A DNA stretch of 64,000 nt from a virus, in IMG/VR virus record IMGVR_UViG_3300045256_000050, positions 1 through 64,000 of that record; one strand, written 5' to 3'. Both the position numbers and the translations under genes were made by a program. The notes below the pieces were generated by a model, which saw only the letters and a program-made list of their open reading frames with translations, did no database searches and was not told the DNA's origin. Below are positions 7,762-16,009 of this stretch, one piece after another. Within the stretch, counting starts at the first letter, position 1. Each line of letters opens with the position of its first letter.

Positions 7762-8160
7762 ATGTTCCGCAAGTTCCAGACGCTAGTGCCGGACGGCAAG
7801 TATCTCAAGCACGTTTACGACGTGCCGAAGGAGGCCGGGTTCTACGTCCTGAAGTACAAGGAAGGGCACGAAGAACGGGTCTACCTGGACACGCCGAAGC
7901 ATCACCACAGCGAAGTCTACAGCTACCCGGCGACGTACTTCAACTACCGAGACAAGCCGGACTGCGGGATGGACATGGGCCAGTATGTGTGGGTGAACAG
8001 CTACACCACGCACGGCCCGGTCGAGTGGCGTCGGATGGAACCGAAGGAGGCGTTAGAGTTCTCCTGTGCCCTGTTCCGGTTCGGTCGTCCGTCGTGGGCA
8101 CATCCGCACGGCCGCAAACCGCTGACTCTGGCAGACGTGACACCGGCTGAAGTGGCGTAA
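7762..8160 (+). CDS. hypothetical protein, 132 aa
   Basis: The start behind CTTCACTGAGGCCAGC (type B) is preferred to an in-frame Met at 7729 located in the gene-end repeat. It is rich in Tyr, His and Trp (HHHSEVYSYPATYFNY). The last residues (VTPAEVA) come from the repeat at 8139 read in its second frame. Confidence 0.65.
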   Translation: MFRKFQTLVPDGKYLKHVYDVPKEAGFYVLKYKEGHEERVYLDTPKHHHSEVYSYPATYFNYRDKPDCGMDMGQYVWVNSYTTHGPVEWRRMEPKEALEFSCALFRFGRPSWAHPHGRKPLTLADVTPAEVA

Positions 8161-8189
8161 CGAACACCAACCCAAGAGAGGGGACGACG

Positions 8190-8591
8190 ATGAGCCGGAG
8201 CTACAACGCTTTCAACCACAAGGCTTGGGCTGAGGCGGGGCTGAAGGACTACGGGGACTTCGCCGACATGGTGGAGTTCGTGAACCAGACGGAGTACGGC
8301 GACGGGCAGTTGGAAGGCGAGTGGTACTACTGCGACGACGAAACCCGGACGATCTACACCGGGACGTTCGGCAACTACAACTCGCCGGGGGCGGACAGCT
8401 ACACCAACGCCGACGTGTACGACGAGGACGAGATCGACGAGTACAACGCCGAAAAGGCGAAGCTCGAAGCTCAGGACGAGTACAGCGACGAGCAGCACGA
8501 AATCTGGGACGCCGAAGACGAAGAGGGTGAGGACGGCGACGAGGACGGTGACACCGGCAGTGAGTGGGCAGAGAGGCCGATGGGACCGTAA
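8190..8591 (+). CDS. acidic hypothetical protein, 133 aa
   Basis: From about residue 72 onward the protein is dominated by Asp and Glu (EDEIDEYNAEKAK, DEEGEDGDEDGD), a strongly acidic tail that could mimic DNA or bind basic proteins. The gene-end repeat at 8550 falls inside the tail in the third frame (DTGSEWAE), so this gene reads through it and stops 40 bases later. The start is a type A cassette. Confidence 0.6.
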   Translation: MSRSYNAFNHKAWAEAGLKDYGDFADMVEFVNQTEYGDGQLEGEWYYCDDETRTIYTGTFGNYNSPGADSYTNADVYDEDEIDEYNAEKAKLEAQDEYSDEQHEIWDAEDEEGEDGDEDGDTGSEWAERPMGP

Positions 8592-8606
8592 CCAAGAGGG
8601 GCTACG

Positions 8607-8813
8607 ATGCGGGTGTTAGCGAAGACGTTCGGCTGGTTGCTCGTGAGCGGTGCGATCATCTTCACGAGCAACCTGTACAGCGGAGTGGAGTGGAGAACCG
8701 CCCTTTACGGGGCGGCGGTGGCGAAGATCGGGACGACCATCGCCTACTTCCTGTACGAAGTCGCCTTCGAGAAGGGTTGGAAGAAGAAGGTGACACCGAC
8801 TGTCGAGACGTAA
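8607..8813 (+). CDS. DUF2061-like small membrane protein, 68 aa
   Basis: The layout of a basic N-terminus with KT, two membrane spans (about residues 9-26 and 32-55) and a C-terminal FLYE(V)xxEKGW resembles the DUF2061 family, in which an alpha-helical pair ends in YLHERxW. The tail VTPTVET is encoded by the gene-end repeat. The role of DUF2061 is unknown. Confidence 0.55.
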   Translation: MRVLAKTFGWLLVSGAIIFTSNLYSGVEWRTALYGAAVAKIGTTIAYFLYEVAFEKGWKKKVTPTVET

Positions 8814-8837
8814 CGACAACCCAAGAGAGGGAAGACG

Positions 8838-9269
8838 ATGGGCAAGATGGTGCTGAAGGCCGGGACCAAGCGGGCCATCCACGTCTACACGAAGGTGCTG
8901 GTGGAGCGGATGAAGGAGGACAAGGGCCAGATGCTCTGGCTCGTCCGCTCCTCGCTCCACGACTACAAGAAGGCGATCATCTGTCGCCGGGTGGAGTGGA
9001 ACGGGCCGTGCAGCGGTGAGGACTTGTTCGGCAAGGCGTTGCCGGGCACGGGTGGGCGGGGCGTGGCGATCCTGTTCACTGAGGCCGAGTTGACCCTGCA
9101 CTTCGACGGGGACAAGGCCGAGATCATCGACATGGACGACGACGCCAAGCCCGCCGAGAAGAAGCCCGAACCGCCGCCGGTGGTGGTGAAGGTGGAGAAG
9201 CCCGATCCCCGCCCGGTTCGGCCGGGGGTGCGGATCATCAACCGGCGGACGCTTCAGCCGGTTGGTTAA
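8838..9269 (+). CDS. hypothetical protein with Pro/Lys-rich tail, 143 aa
   Basis: A type A cassette precedes ATG. Residues 1-90 look folded (basic, with two Cys residues near 49 and 57), while 95-130 is a Pro, Lys and Glu-rich linker (KPAEKKPEPPPVVVKVEKPD). A GAGCGGGGG/CCCCCGCTC hairpin (9284-9305) follows the stop. Confidence 0.65.
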   Translation: MGKMVLKAGTKRAIHVYTKVLVERMKEDKGQMLWLVRSSLHDYKKAIICRRVEWNGPCSGEDLFGKALPGTGGRGVAILFTEAELTLHFDGDKAEIIDMDDDAKPAEKKPEPPPVVVKVEKPDPRPVRPGVRIINRRTLQPVG

Positions 9270-9388
9270 CAGCAAACTGAGGGGAGCGGGGGCCGTCCCC
9301 CGCTCTCTGACACCGACTGTCGTGGTGTGGTGGTGAGTCGAGTACCGGGGCGAATGAAAGCCCCAAACCCAACCTGAGAGGGATTCGC

Positions 9389-9730
9389 ATGAGCAGCAAC
9401 GCCGTGGCCGGGAAGTACGTCAACGTCCGCATCGAGGGGGCGACCGACGCCGACGTGTTCGCCGCCGCCGACCAGATGGGGGTGTGGACCCCGCCGAACG
9501 TCAAGGTGTACGACAAGCGGGACAACACCGGGGTGTTCATCTACGGCCGGAAGTACCTCGCCCAGACGGCGACGGTGCCCGCCCCGGCCCCGCAGCGGGT
9601 GCAGCCCCGGACGGTGAGCCGCCAGCGGCCCCCGGTCGTCCACGCCCCGACGGGCCGGGGCTACATCGACGACGCCGACGAGCGGGAGTGGGAGAACGCC
9701 ACGGGGCGGGACGGCCGACCGGCCTTCTGA
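9389..9730 (+). CDS. hypothetical protein, 113 aa
   Basis: The first 50 residues look alpha/beta (VAGKYVNVRIEGATDADVF). The remainder is Pro/Arg/Thr-rich and probably disordered. ATG follows CTGAGAGGGATTCGC, and the stop is the TGA of the repeat at 9728. Confidence 0.65.
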   Translation: MSSNAVAGKYVNVRIEGATDADVFAAADQMGVWTPPNVKVYDKRDNTGVFIYGRKYLAQTATVPAPAPQRVQPRTVSRQRPPVVHAPTGRGYIDDADEREWENATGRDGRPAF

Positions 9731-9791
9731 CACCAACTGGTGAGGGGCGGGGAGATGATCCCCGCCCCTTCTTCTTTCACTGAGGACACAC

Positions 9792-10103
9792 ATGCGTCGG
9801 ATGCTGCTGGTTGGTGCGGTGCTGGGGCTGGCGAGCATGGGCCGGGCGGATGACAAGATCGTGGTGAAGGACAACAAGGGCACGACGATCATCATCAACG
9901 GGCCGGTGATCGTGAGCGGCAACAACAACATCGTGCAAATCGGCTCGGGCAACAAGGTGATCGTGAACAGCCCCGGAGCGGTGCAGAAGGGCACGAAGAA
10001 TGCCCCGTCCCGTGCTGGCTCCGTGTCAAAGCCGTGTGACGAGCAGGCCCAACGGCACGAGCAGCAGGTCGCCGCCTGGATGGCGATGATGGGCAAGCGG
10101 TGA
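9792..10103 (+). CDS. secreted Asn/Ile-rich protein, 103 aa
   Basis: A cleavable signal peptide is predicted at residues 1-19 (MRRMLLVGAVLGLASMGRA). The mature part begins with short repeats of the form III-NG, NNNIV, SGNKVIVN that resemble beta-helix coils, then a helical Gln/His-rich end. A type B cassette precedes the start. It would act outside the cytoplasm; the function is unknown. Confidence 0.6.
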   Translation: MRRMLLVGAVLGLASMGRADDKIVVKDNKGTTIIINGPVIVSGNNNIVQIGSGNKVIVNSPGAVQKGTKNAPSRAGSVSKPCDEQAQRHEQQVAAWMAMMGKR

Positions 10104-10146
10104 CACCCCCTGACGAGGCGTCCTAGAACCCCCGGAGATCGAGAGC

Positions 10147-10416
10147 GTGGCAGGCAAGACGAAGACCAACAAGGTTCATTACATCCCGTCGTCGGAAGTG
10201 TTCGACGGCCGTCCGTTCGCCAAGCAGGCGTTGGAGGACAGCGGGCTGTACACCTACGGCGAGAATGACATCTCGCTGGTGAGCCGTGACAAGCTTATCG
10301 AAGGACTCGAAGGGCTGGACATCGAGGACGACGACGTGCAAGAAGAGGTAGACGGGGCTGTCGAGTACCTGCAAGGACTGCCCGCAACGATCTACATCGA
10401 CCTTGAGGACATGTGA
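10147..10416 (+). CDS. acidic hypothetical protein, 89 aa
   Basis: The frame starts at GTG 10147 after GGAGATCGAGAGC. The last 40 residues are strongly acidic (GLDIEDDDVQEEVDG). It ends at the gene-end repeat TGA at 10414. No family is recognised. Confidence 0.6.
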   Translation: MAGKTKTNKVHYIPSSEVFDGRPFAKQALEDSGLYTYGENDISLVSRDKLIEGLEGLDIEDDDVQEEVDGAVEYLQGLPATIYIDLEDM

Positions 10417-10473
10417 CACCGGCTGTCGAAGCGTAACGAAGACCACAACACACTACCCAAGAGAGGGGCGACG

Positions 10474-10770
10474 ATGAACAAGATGCCGAAGATCAGCAGC
10501 TACGGCCCGTACAGCGGCAACTACGGGACGCACTGCATGCAGGTGGAGATCGGGAGCGTCACGCTGTACTTCAGCTACCAGACGCTCATCGCCTTCAGCA
10601 CCCCGGAGGGCCGGGTGGTGAGCAAGAACTGCTGGGGGCCGACGACCGGGAAGCACCTGAACAGCATCGACGGGGGCGACAAGAAGTCCCGGCTGGACCG
10701 GGACGAGTTCGAGGCCAAGTGGAAGGAAGTCGCCGAGCGGTTCAACGTCGAACCCGCCCTGACCATCTGA
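10474..10770 (+). CDS. DUF8033-like phage protein, 98 aa
   Basis: The order of motifs, a YGPYSGNYG start, LYFSYQTLIAF, then NxW-GPTTGKHLN-I and a charged helix, matches what I remember of the DUF8033 family common in phages (YFSYxTxVAF and TTTGKHLN). A type A cassette precedes the start. The family function is not known. The name comes from memory of the motif pattern. Confidence 0.55.
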   Translation: MNKMPKISSYGPYSGNYGTHCMQVEIGSVTLYFSYQTLIAFSTPEGRVVSKNCWGPTTGKHLNSIDGGDKKSRLDRDEFEAKWKEVAERFNVEPALTI

Positions 10771-10822
10771 CACCATCTGTAACCGGGGCGGGGAATCACC
10801 CCCGCCCCTCAACCCTGGAGAG

Positions 10823-11026
10823 ATGAACGTGTTCCCGGCTGTCACCGAAGCGACTCACAAGGAACTGGCCCAACTACGCTACGCCCAGAAGGTAGCGGGG
10901 GCGTGGCTCGCAAACGAAGTCGCCGATACCGACCACTACGGGCGGCGTAAGTCGGTGGTGGAGATGAGCAAGGCCGACAAGCGGGCGAAGAAGCTACAGA
11001 AGAAGCTCGCCCGACGGGCAGCCTGA
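10823..11026 (+). CDS. basic helical protein, 67 aa
   Basis: The product is almost wholly helical and ends in a Lys/Arg-rich stretch (KADKRAKKLQKKLARRAA), which could contact nucleic acid. ATG follows CTGGAGAG. It ends at the gene-end repeat TGA. Confidence 0.6.
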   Translation: MNVFPAVTEATHKELAQLRYAQKVAGAWLANEVADTDHYGRRKSVVEMSKADKRAKKLQKKLARRAA

Positions 11027-11080
11027 CACCGACCGCTAGGGGGCGAGGACGACTCGCCCCCTTCACTCACTGAGGCGACG

Positions 11081-11332
11081 ATGGAAAGCCACTACGAGAT
11101 CAACGTCAGCAAGTGCGAGAACCCCGGCACGAAGATCGGGACGCCCCGCTACAAACACTTCTTCGCCACGGCCCCCCGCAGCATCAAGAGCAAGCACGAG
11201 TTGCGGGTGTTGCTCGACGAGTTCAAGGCGAAGTTCCCGGAACCCGAGTACCTGATTACGGCGACGTACAACGAGTGCATCGGGTACAGCGTGGACACGA
11301 GCGACGAGCGGCTGACGGTGGACAAGTCCTGA
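11081..11332 (+). CDS. hypothetical protein, 83 aa
   Basis: A type B cassette (CTCACTGAGGCGACG) precedes ATG. The sequence looks like a small alpha/beta domain with a central helix (KSKHELRVLLDEFKAKF). It ends at the gene-end repeat TGA. Confidence 0.6.
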   Translation: MESHYEINVSKCENPGTKIGTPRYKHFFATAPRSIKSKHELRVLLDEFKAKFPEPEYLITATYNECIGYSVDTSDERLTVDKS

Positions 11333-11365
11333 CACCGGCTGTCGGGGCACCAACGAGGACAACCG

Positions 11366-11728
11366 ATGAGCTTCCTGACCAAGCGGGCCGACAGCTACGC
11401 CAAAGTCGCCGAGAACTACCGGCGGCTCGAAGGGGTGTGCATCAAGTTCGGGCTGGTGCCCAAGAGCGGCGACCTGTTCACTGAGGAAAGCTGGCCGATC
11501 CCCGTCCATGAGGACGACCGGCCGCTGGAATACTGGCCGAGTGAACGGGTGGGCAGCGTGCTGTTGACGAAGCCGGGCACGTTCCCGGAACACGTCGCAG
11601 CGGTGCGGGTGAACGCTGACGGCTACTACGGCCACGTCATCGGGGCGGGTGGCAATCACGACCTGTACGCAAGCGACCTGGAGCATCTGCTGCAACGGGC
11701 CGGGCTGACACCGGCTGCCGGGGTGTAA
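11366..11728 (+). CDS. hypothetical protein, 120 aa
   Basis: Mixed alpha/beta composition with a conserved-looking aromatic end (VNADGYYGHVIGAGGNHDLY). The tail LTPAAGV is encoded by the gene-end repeat at 11707, and the stop is its internal TAA. No family is recognised. Confidence 0.6.
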   Translation: MSFLTKRADSYAKVAENYRRLEGVCIKFGLVPKSGDLFTEESWPIPVHEDDRPLEYWPSERVGSVLLTKPGTFPEHVAAVRVNADGYYGHVIGAGGNHDLYASDLEHLLQRAGLTPAAGV

Positions 11729-11744
11729 CCAAGAGGACAACGAG

Positions 11745-12041
11745 ATGCCAGTGATCGTGAAGTACGACAACGGGTTCGACACGAAGCTGCTCAAGGCTGA
11801 CAAGCTCGAAGCTCTGGTCAGCCAGCACGGTTCGCCGACGTTCGACACGGCACGCAACCTGTGGGTGTTCGCCGACGGCACCACCTACCTGTTCAAGAAC
11901 CCGTTCCCCGGCGACCGGCGGACCGTGACCGGGTTCTCGGTGGTGCCCTGGACGGACGGCGACCGTGACCTGCGAGAGAAGCTGAGCCGCCCCGACCCGA
12001 TCCGGCGGTGCTGCTGGTGCCGCTGCTACCACTACAACTGA
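11745..12041 (+). CDS. hypothetical protein, 98 aa
   Basis: A shortened cassette (CCAAGAGGACAACGAG) precedes ATG. The C-terminus has a cluster CCWCRCYHYN that could bind metal. It ends at the TGA of the repeat at 12041. Confidence 0.6.
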   Translation: MPVIVKYDNGFDTKLLKADKLEALVSQHGSPTFDTARNLWVFADGTTYLFKNPFPGDRRTVTGFSVVPWTDGDRDLREKLSRPDPIRRCCWCRCYHYN

Positions 12042-12359
12042 CACCGGCTGCTGAGGCGTGGAGGACAGCATGGTAAACGCAAGAGACGGGCCGGGTTGAG
12101 TGACGGTCGTCATTCAACAATACTCTGTGTGGGAGACTGAGCATGACCCGTGCAAGGCCACCGCCGGTATAACTCAACCTGTCGCATACCGGATTCGCAC
12201 CGAAGGCAACCTGCGAGCCACGAACCCACCGGAAAGGAGCGTGTACCATGAAGCGGTCGTAACCCTTACCTCATGATGATCGGCCGGGGCGGGGAGGAGA
12301 CTAACCCGCCCCCTTCTGACACCGACTGTCGAAGCGTAACAACACCAGAGGACGGGACG
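12042..12359 (+). other. 318 bases without a credible gene
   Basis: Only very short frames occur. The stretch holds TCAACCTGTCGCAT (12174-12187), identical to 2811-2824 at the start of tRNA-Glu, but no pairing acceptor follows, so it may be a tRNA remnant. A GGGGCGGG/CCCGCCCC hairpin (12286-12313) and a gene-end repeat (12318) close it. Confidence 0.5.
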
Positions 12360-12557
12360 ATGGACACGAGCAAGCTGAGCGGCTGGCAGCGTCAGGTTCG
12401 GCAGAACATCCGCAACGCCTTCCTCACCGCCACCCGTGCGGAGTTGGAGAAGGCGTTGAGCAACTACCCCGATGACTTCAGTAAGGAGTGCATCCGGGAG
12501 ATCATCGCCGAGTGCGATGCGGCCGGGGTGGACAATGCCGGTAAGCGGCCTGCCTGA
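12360..12557 (+). CDS. hypothetical protein, 65 aa
   Basis: ATG 12360 follows AGAGGACGGGACG; an upstream in-frame Met (12273) is rejected because it precedes the gene-end repeat. The sequence is a run of amphipathic helices with two Cys residues (KECIREIIAECDAAG). It ends at the repeat TGA. Confidence 0.6.
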   Translation: MDTSKLSGWQRQVRQNIRNAFLTATRAELEKALSNYPDDFSKECIREIIAECDAAGVDNAGKRPA

Positions 12558-12604
12558 CACCGGCTGTCGGGGTGTGAGACGGACAACCCAAGAGAGGGAA
12601 GACG

Positions 12605-13141
12605 ATGCAGATTGTCAACGGCAAGCTCGTGCTGGGCAAGAAGAACTGCAACTGCGGCGACGGCACCGTGTCCACCCGAGTGACCTGCAAGTCGTGCAAC
12701 GGCAGCGGGCGGGGCAAGCGGGGCGGGGCGAGGGGGTGCAAACCGTGCTACGGCAACGGCACCACCTACGACCACGACAAGCGGAGCGTGTGCCCGCAGT
12801 GCAACGGCAACTTCAAGGATCACGACGACGAAGATACCTGCGACTACCTTCCCGCCGGGGTGTTCGCCGGGTTCACCTTCCGGGTCTACTACGGCGGGCA
12901 GATGACCATCGGTGAGGCGTTGATGGGGCTGGGCTGTGTGTTCTCGTGTGGCGACTACGGGGCCGCATGGAAGGAACGCAACGACGAGAAGTTGATCGCC
13001 GACGTGCGACAGCACAGCGGGGTGCAAGCCACGAAGGTTGTCGATAAGGACAACAACGTGGCCGACCACATCGGGATTTTCGTGACGCCGAGCGGGTACA
13101 CGGTGAAGCCGGTGTTCGTGACACCGGCTGTCGGGGTGTGA
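12605..13141 (+). CDS. DnaJ-type zinc-finger protein, 178 aa
   Basis: Four Cys pairs (C15/C17, C28/C31, C45/C48, C63/C66), several followed by Gly-x-Gly (CKSCNGSGRG, CKPCYGNG), resemble the central CxxCxGxG zinc-binding region of DnaJ. There is no J domain, so this is a zinc-finger-only relative, perhaps binding unfolded proteins. The C-terminal half is unassigned, and the tail VTPAVGV comes from the gene-end repeat. Confidence 0.6.
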   Translation: MQIVNGKLVLGKKNCNCGDGTVSTRVTCKSCNGSGRGKRGGARGCKPCYGNGTTYDHDKRSVCPQCNGNFKDHDDEDTCDYLPAGVFAGFTFRVYYGGQMTIGEALMGLGCVFSCGDYGAAWKERNDEKLIADVRQHSGVQATKVVDKDNNVADHIGIFVTPSGYTVKPVFVTPAVGV

Positions 13142-13200
13142 TAGGGACGGACAACGGGGGCGAGCAACACCGCTCGCCCCTCACCTTCACTGAGGCGACG

Positions 13201-13446
13201 ATGACCCCGACGAAGCACAACATCATCATCGACGGCGACGTTTCGGCGAGCGACCTGATCGACTCGTGGAACAACGGGAACAAGAGCTACGTTCTGGACA
13301 AGTTGGAGAACGACCACGCCGGGCTGACGGCTCTGGTTCTCGTGAGCGGGGCGACCGACAAGCGGCTGAGTCTCGCCGCCTGCAACGAGATCACCAACAA
13401 GCTGATCGACCGGCGGCGGGAGATGATGCTTCGGGCCGAGCGGTGA
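13201..13446 (+). CDS. hypothetical protein, 81 aa
   Basis: A type B cassette (TTCACTGAGGCGACG) fixes the start at 13201. The product is helical, with a Leu-rich centre and a basic end (DRRREMMLRAER). It ends at the gene-end repeat TGA. Confidence 0.6.
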   Translation: MTPTKHNIIIDGDVSASDLIDSWNNGNKSYVLDKLENDHAGLTALVLVSGATDKRLSLAACNEITNKLIDRRREMMLRAER

Positions 13447-13482
13447 CACCGGCTGTCGTCGTGTAACCAAGAGGACACGACG

Positions 13483-13758
13483 ATGGTCAAGCTCAACGCT
13501 CGCACCCGGATGTTGGTCAACGACGCTCTGCACGACATGTGCAAGCGTCGTCACCGCTCGATCCCCCTGTCCGACATCACTTCGCTGCTCGCCACCCACG
13601 GGCTGAAGATTGAGGAATGTATCCTCACCGGCCGGGTCGGCAACGCACAGATTGACGTGCTGACCACCGACGGGCAGGACGTGAATAGCTGGCTGGTGCT
13701 GTCGTGGATGAAGGGCGACATCGACCACCAGTGGGAAGTGAACGCCTACCTGTCCTGA
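13483..13758 (+). CDS. hypothetical protein, 91 aa
   Basis: A helical basic N-terminus is followed by an alternating beta-like C-terminal half (DVNSWLVLSWMKGDIDHQWEV). The start follows CCAAGAGGACACGACG. No function can be given. Confidence 0.6.
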   Translation: MVKLNARTRMLVNDALHDMCKRRHRSIPLSDITSLLATHGLKIEECILTGRVGNAQIDVLTTDGQDVNSWLVLSWMKGDIDHQWEVNAYLS

Positions 13759-13814
13759 CACCGGCTGCTAGGGGGCGAGGAAGACACTCGCCCCCTTCAC
13801 TGAGGACAACGCTC

Positions 13815-14039
13815 ATGACGATTCAGGCTCCCGCCCCGTTCCACGACGGCACGTTCGTCCTGCACAAGATCGAACTCAACGGGCACAAGTATTCCGCATG
13901 GTTCGGCAAGGACGGGGTTGTGTTCTCGGCCGAGCGGTTCAGCCGGGACAATCAGAAGACGTTCAACGTCCCGCTCAACCGTCAGAAGAACGTGGCCGAG
14001 CAGTTGACCAAGATCGGCAAGCGGTACACGGGCCGCTGA
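13815..14039 (+). CDS. hypothetical protein, 74 aa
   Basis: The start lies behind CTTCACTGAGGACAACGCTC. The short protein has a beta-like first half (HDGTFVLHKIELNGHKYSAW) and a basic helical end. It stops at the gene-end repeat TGA. Confidence 0.6.
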   Translation: MTIQAPAPFHDGTFVLHKIELNGHKYSAWFGKDGVVFSAERFSRDNQKTFNVPLNRQKNVAEQLTKIGKRYTGR

Positions 14040-14084
14040 CACCGGCTGTCGAAGTGTAAGAAACCCACACACTGAGGACGAACG

Positions 14085-14312
14085 ATGTACGCTCTGCTCG
14101 CCGAGTTCCGCCGGGGCAACAAGTACAACATCACCCTCAAGACGGGCAACGACGTGGCGAAGCTGGCCGACCTGGGGTGGATCGTGTTCGACGACCCGGC
14201 GGTGCTGGTCGCCGAGATGGAGAGCGGCAAGAAGATGCTCAACATGAAGTACGAGAAACGGGAGCAGATCATCGCCTACCTCCGGGCGATGACACCGGCT
14301 GTGGCGGTGTAA
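14085..14312 (+). CDS. hypothetical protein, 75 aa
   Basis: A helical, moderately basic protein. The start follows CACTGAGGACGAACG. The tail MTPAVAV is encoded by the gene-end repeat at 14290 read in its second frame. Confidence 0.6.
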   Translation: MYALLAEFRRGNKYNITLKTGNDVAKLADLGWIVFDDPAVLVAEMESGKKMLNMKYEKREQIIAYLRAMTPAVAV

Positions 14313-14335
14313 GGCAACCCAAGAGAGGGACGACG

Positions 14336-14605
14336 ATGGCCTACCGCCTGACGCTGACGAAGGGTGAGCGGGATGCGATTGACTGGATCGGTCATCGCTA
14401 CCGCCACGGCGACGAGTTCTATCGCCTGCTGATGGAATGCACGGCGACCCCGGACGACGCCGATTGGGACGACGAGCGGGATATCGAGTACACGATCCCC
14501 GAACACGTCGCCTGGACGATGGGCGAGATCATCGACGAAGGGCTGGACTGCTTCGCCGACGAACTGTGCAGCAAGCTCCGGGCCTTCCGCAACCGCATCG
14601 TGTGA
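14336..14605 (+). CDS. acidic hypothetical protein, 89 aa
   Basis: A type A cassette (CCAAGAGAGGGACGACG) fixes ATG 14336; an in-frame upstream Met is within the preceding gene. The middle is acidic (DDADWDDERDIE) and the ends are helical. It stops at the gene-end repeat TGA. Confidence 0.6.
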   Translation: MAYRLTLTKGERDAIDWIGHRYRHGDEFYRLLMECTATPDDADWDDERDIEYTIPEHVAWTMGEIIDEGLDCFADELCSKLRAFRNRIV

Positions 14606-14662
14606 CACCGGCTGCTAGGGGGCGAGGACAACCCTCGCCCCTCACCTTCACCGAGAGAAGAC

Positions 14663-14920
14663 ATGAACCGCACCCCGAGCATCCTGTCCGGCCTCCGCAC
14701 CGCCACCGTCGCCCCGGTCGCCCCGGTCAACGTGAGCCACAAGCGGGTTGACCTGTTCAACAGCATGTGCAACGGCACCGAGATCACGATCATGTCCCGG
14801 CCCGACGGCAAGTACCACACGGGCATCGTGACCAGCATCGCCCGTGAGGACGGCAGCGGGTACAAGTTCCTGGTCCGCCTGCACAACAGCCCGACGATCC
14901 ACTACGTCGTGATGATGTGA
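14663..14920 (+). CDS. hypothetical protein, 85 aa
   Basis: A basic N-terminus with a Val/Ala/Pro run leads into a small beta-rich domain (TEITIMSRPDGKYHTGIVTS), like an SH3-sized fold. The start follows TTCACCGAGAGAAGAC. It ends at the gene-end repeat TGA. Confidence 0.6.
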   Translation: MNRTPSILSGLRTATVAPVAPVNVSHKRVDLFNSMCNGTEITIMSRPDGKYHTGIVTSIAREDGSGYKFLVRLHNSPTIHYVVMM

Positions 14921-14966
14921 CACCGGCTGACGGGGCGTAACGATCACCCGCACTGAGGACACGACG

Positions 14967-15161
14967 ATGGCGAAGAAGATGCACACGACGGCCCCCATCA
15001 AGGACAAGGGGGCCGAGTTGTTCGCTCCGATCAAGCTCAGCGTTGGGCTGGGCCGGGTCGGGCACCAGCAGCACACCGGCGGCACCGGGTTCCACAACAG
15101 CCGGAAGCGGGCTGGCAACCGCTCGCAGCAGACCCGCAAGGCGGTCGCCGAGTACGCCTGA
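14967..15161 (+). CDS. basic Gly/His-rich protein, 64 aa
   Basis: Basic throughout, with a Gly/His/Gln-rich centre (GRVGHQQHTGGTGFHNS) and a Lys/Arg end; possibly nucleic-acid-binding, by composition only. The start follows CACTGAGGACACGACG. Confidence 0.55.
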   Translation: MAKKMHTTAPIKDKGAELFAPIKLSVGLGRVGHQQHTGGTGFHNSRKRAGNRSQQTRKAVAEYA

Positions 15162-15197
15162 CACCGCCTGTGGTGGTGTAAGAAACCCAAGAGAGGG

Positions 15198-15452
15198 ATG
15201 CAGATGAGTCGTGAACGCTCGCTGGTTCGTGCGATCCGTGAAGTCAAGGTGCGGAAGCACCACCGTGACCTTGCCAAGCTGATCGCCGACCAGATGGACC
15301 CCGAGAACGTCGGGATCGACGGCCGACCGATCTACCGCAACGTCCACGTCGCTCGCCGCCACCTGCTGATCGACTGGCAGAAGTCGTTCCGCAAGCGTCG
15401 GTGCCGACGGTGTGCCCGGCGAGTCGCCAAGTGCGAACTCCGGGCTGCGTGA
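15198..15452 (+). CDS. very basic protein, 84 aa
   Basis: About a third of the residues are Arg, Lys or His. A CRRCARRVAKC cluster near the C-terminus could hold a metal. It follows a type A cassette directly (AGAGAGGGATG); the second Met at 15204 is an equally possible start. DNA or RNA binding is inferred from charge alone. Confidence 0.55.
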   Translation: MQMSRERSLVRAIREVKVRKHHRDLAKLIADQMDPENVGIDGRPIYRNVHVARRHLLIDWQKSFRKRRCRRCARRVAKCELRAA

Positions 15453-15528
15453 CACCGGCTGTAGGGGTGTGAGAGGGGCGGGCGAGTGACCCGCCCCTGA
15501 CCTGCGACCTTCACTGAGGACACGACAC

Positions 15529-15942
15529 ATGGCGACCCGGCTCTACCCGCACACGAAGAACACCGTCATCATCGAGAAGCTGCTGGGCGTGCCCGAAGGC
15601 ACGGCCCTCCGGCACGCCGCCCTCAACGAGCCGTTCAAGCAGGCGAAGGCCAAGCTCAACGAGGGGTTCGCCGACCTGACGCTGGAGCAGCAGGCCGAGC
15701 GGCGGCGGGAGTACATGCGACTGGACGAGGCCGAGTGGGACGCCAACAACTCCAGCGAGGAGATCGCCAAGTACGACGGGTTCTTAACCTTCGGGTGGGG
15801 CCGGGTGGTGCATCGGCACTGCTCCGAGCCGAGCGGCTACACCAACGACCCGGTGCTGGTCGCCCAAATCCTCCGGGCACAGGGGGTGACGCTCCCGCCC
15901 GACGTGAAGATCGAAGACCTGGAAGGGCTGGGGTGGTGCTGA
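15529..15942 (+). CDS. hypothetical protein, 137 aa
   Basis: A helical, charged first half (residues 25-75) is followed by a mixed domain. The start follows CTTCACTGAGGACACGACAC. It stops at the gene-end repeat TGA and is followed by a GGGGCGG/CCGCCCC hairpin. Confidence 0.65.
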   Translation: MATRLYPHTKNTVIIEKLLGVPEGTALRHAALNEPFKQAKAKLNEGFADLTLEQQAERRREYMRLDEAEWDANNSSEEIAKYDGFLTFGWGRVVHRHCSEPSGYTNDPVLVAQILRAQGVTLPPDVKIEDLEGLGWC

Positions 15943-16009
15943 CACCGGCTGTAGGGGTGTGAGAGGGGCGGACGAGTGAGCCGCCCCCACACCCAAGAGA
16001 GGGAACACG

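Noticed and set aside
12120-12260. tRNA-like sequence in the 12.1 kb gap
   Set aside because: No T arm with GTTCRA and no partner for the GTCGCAT acceptor strand on either strand.
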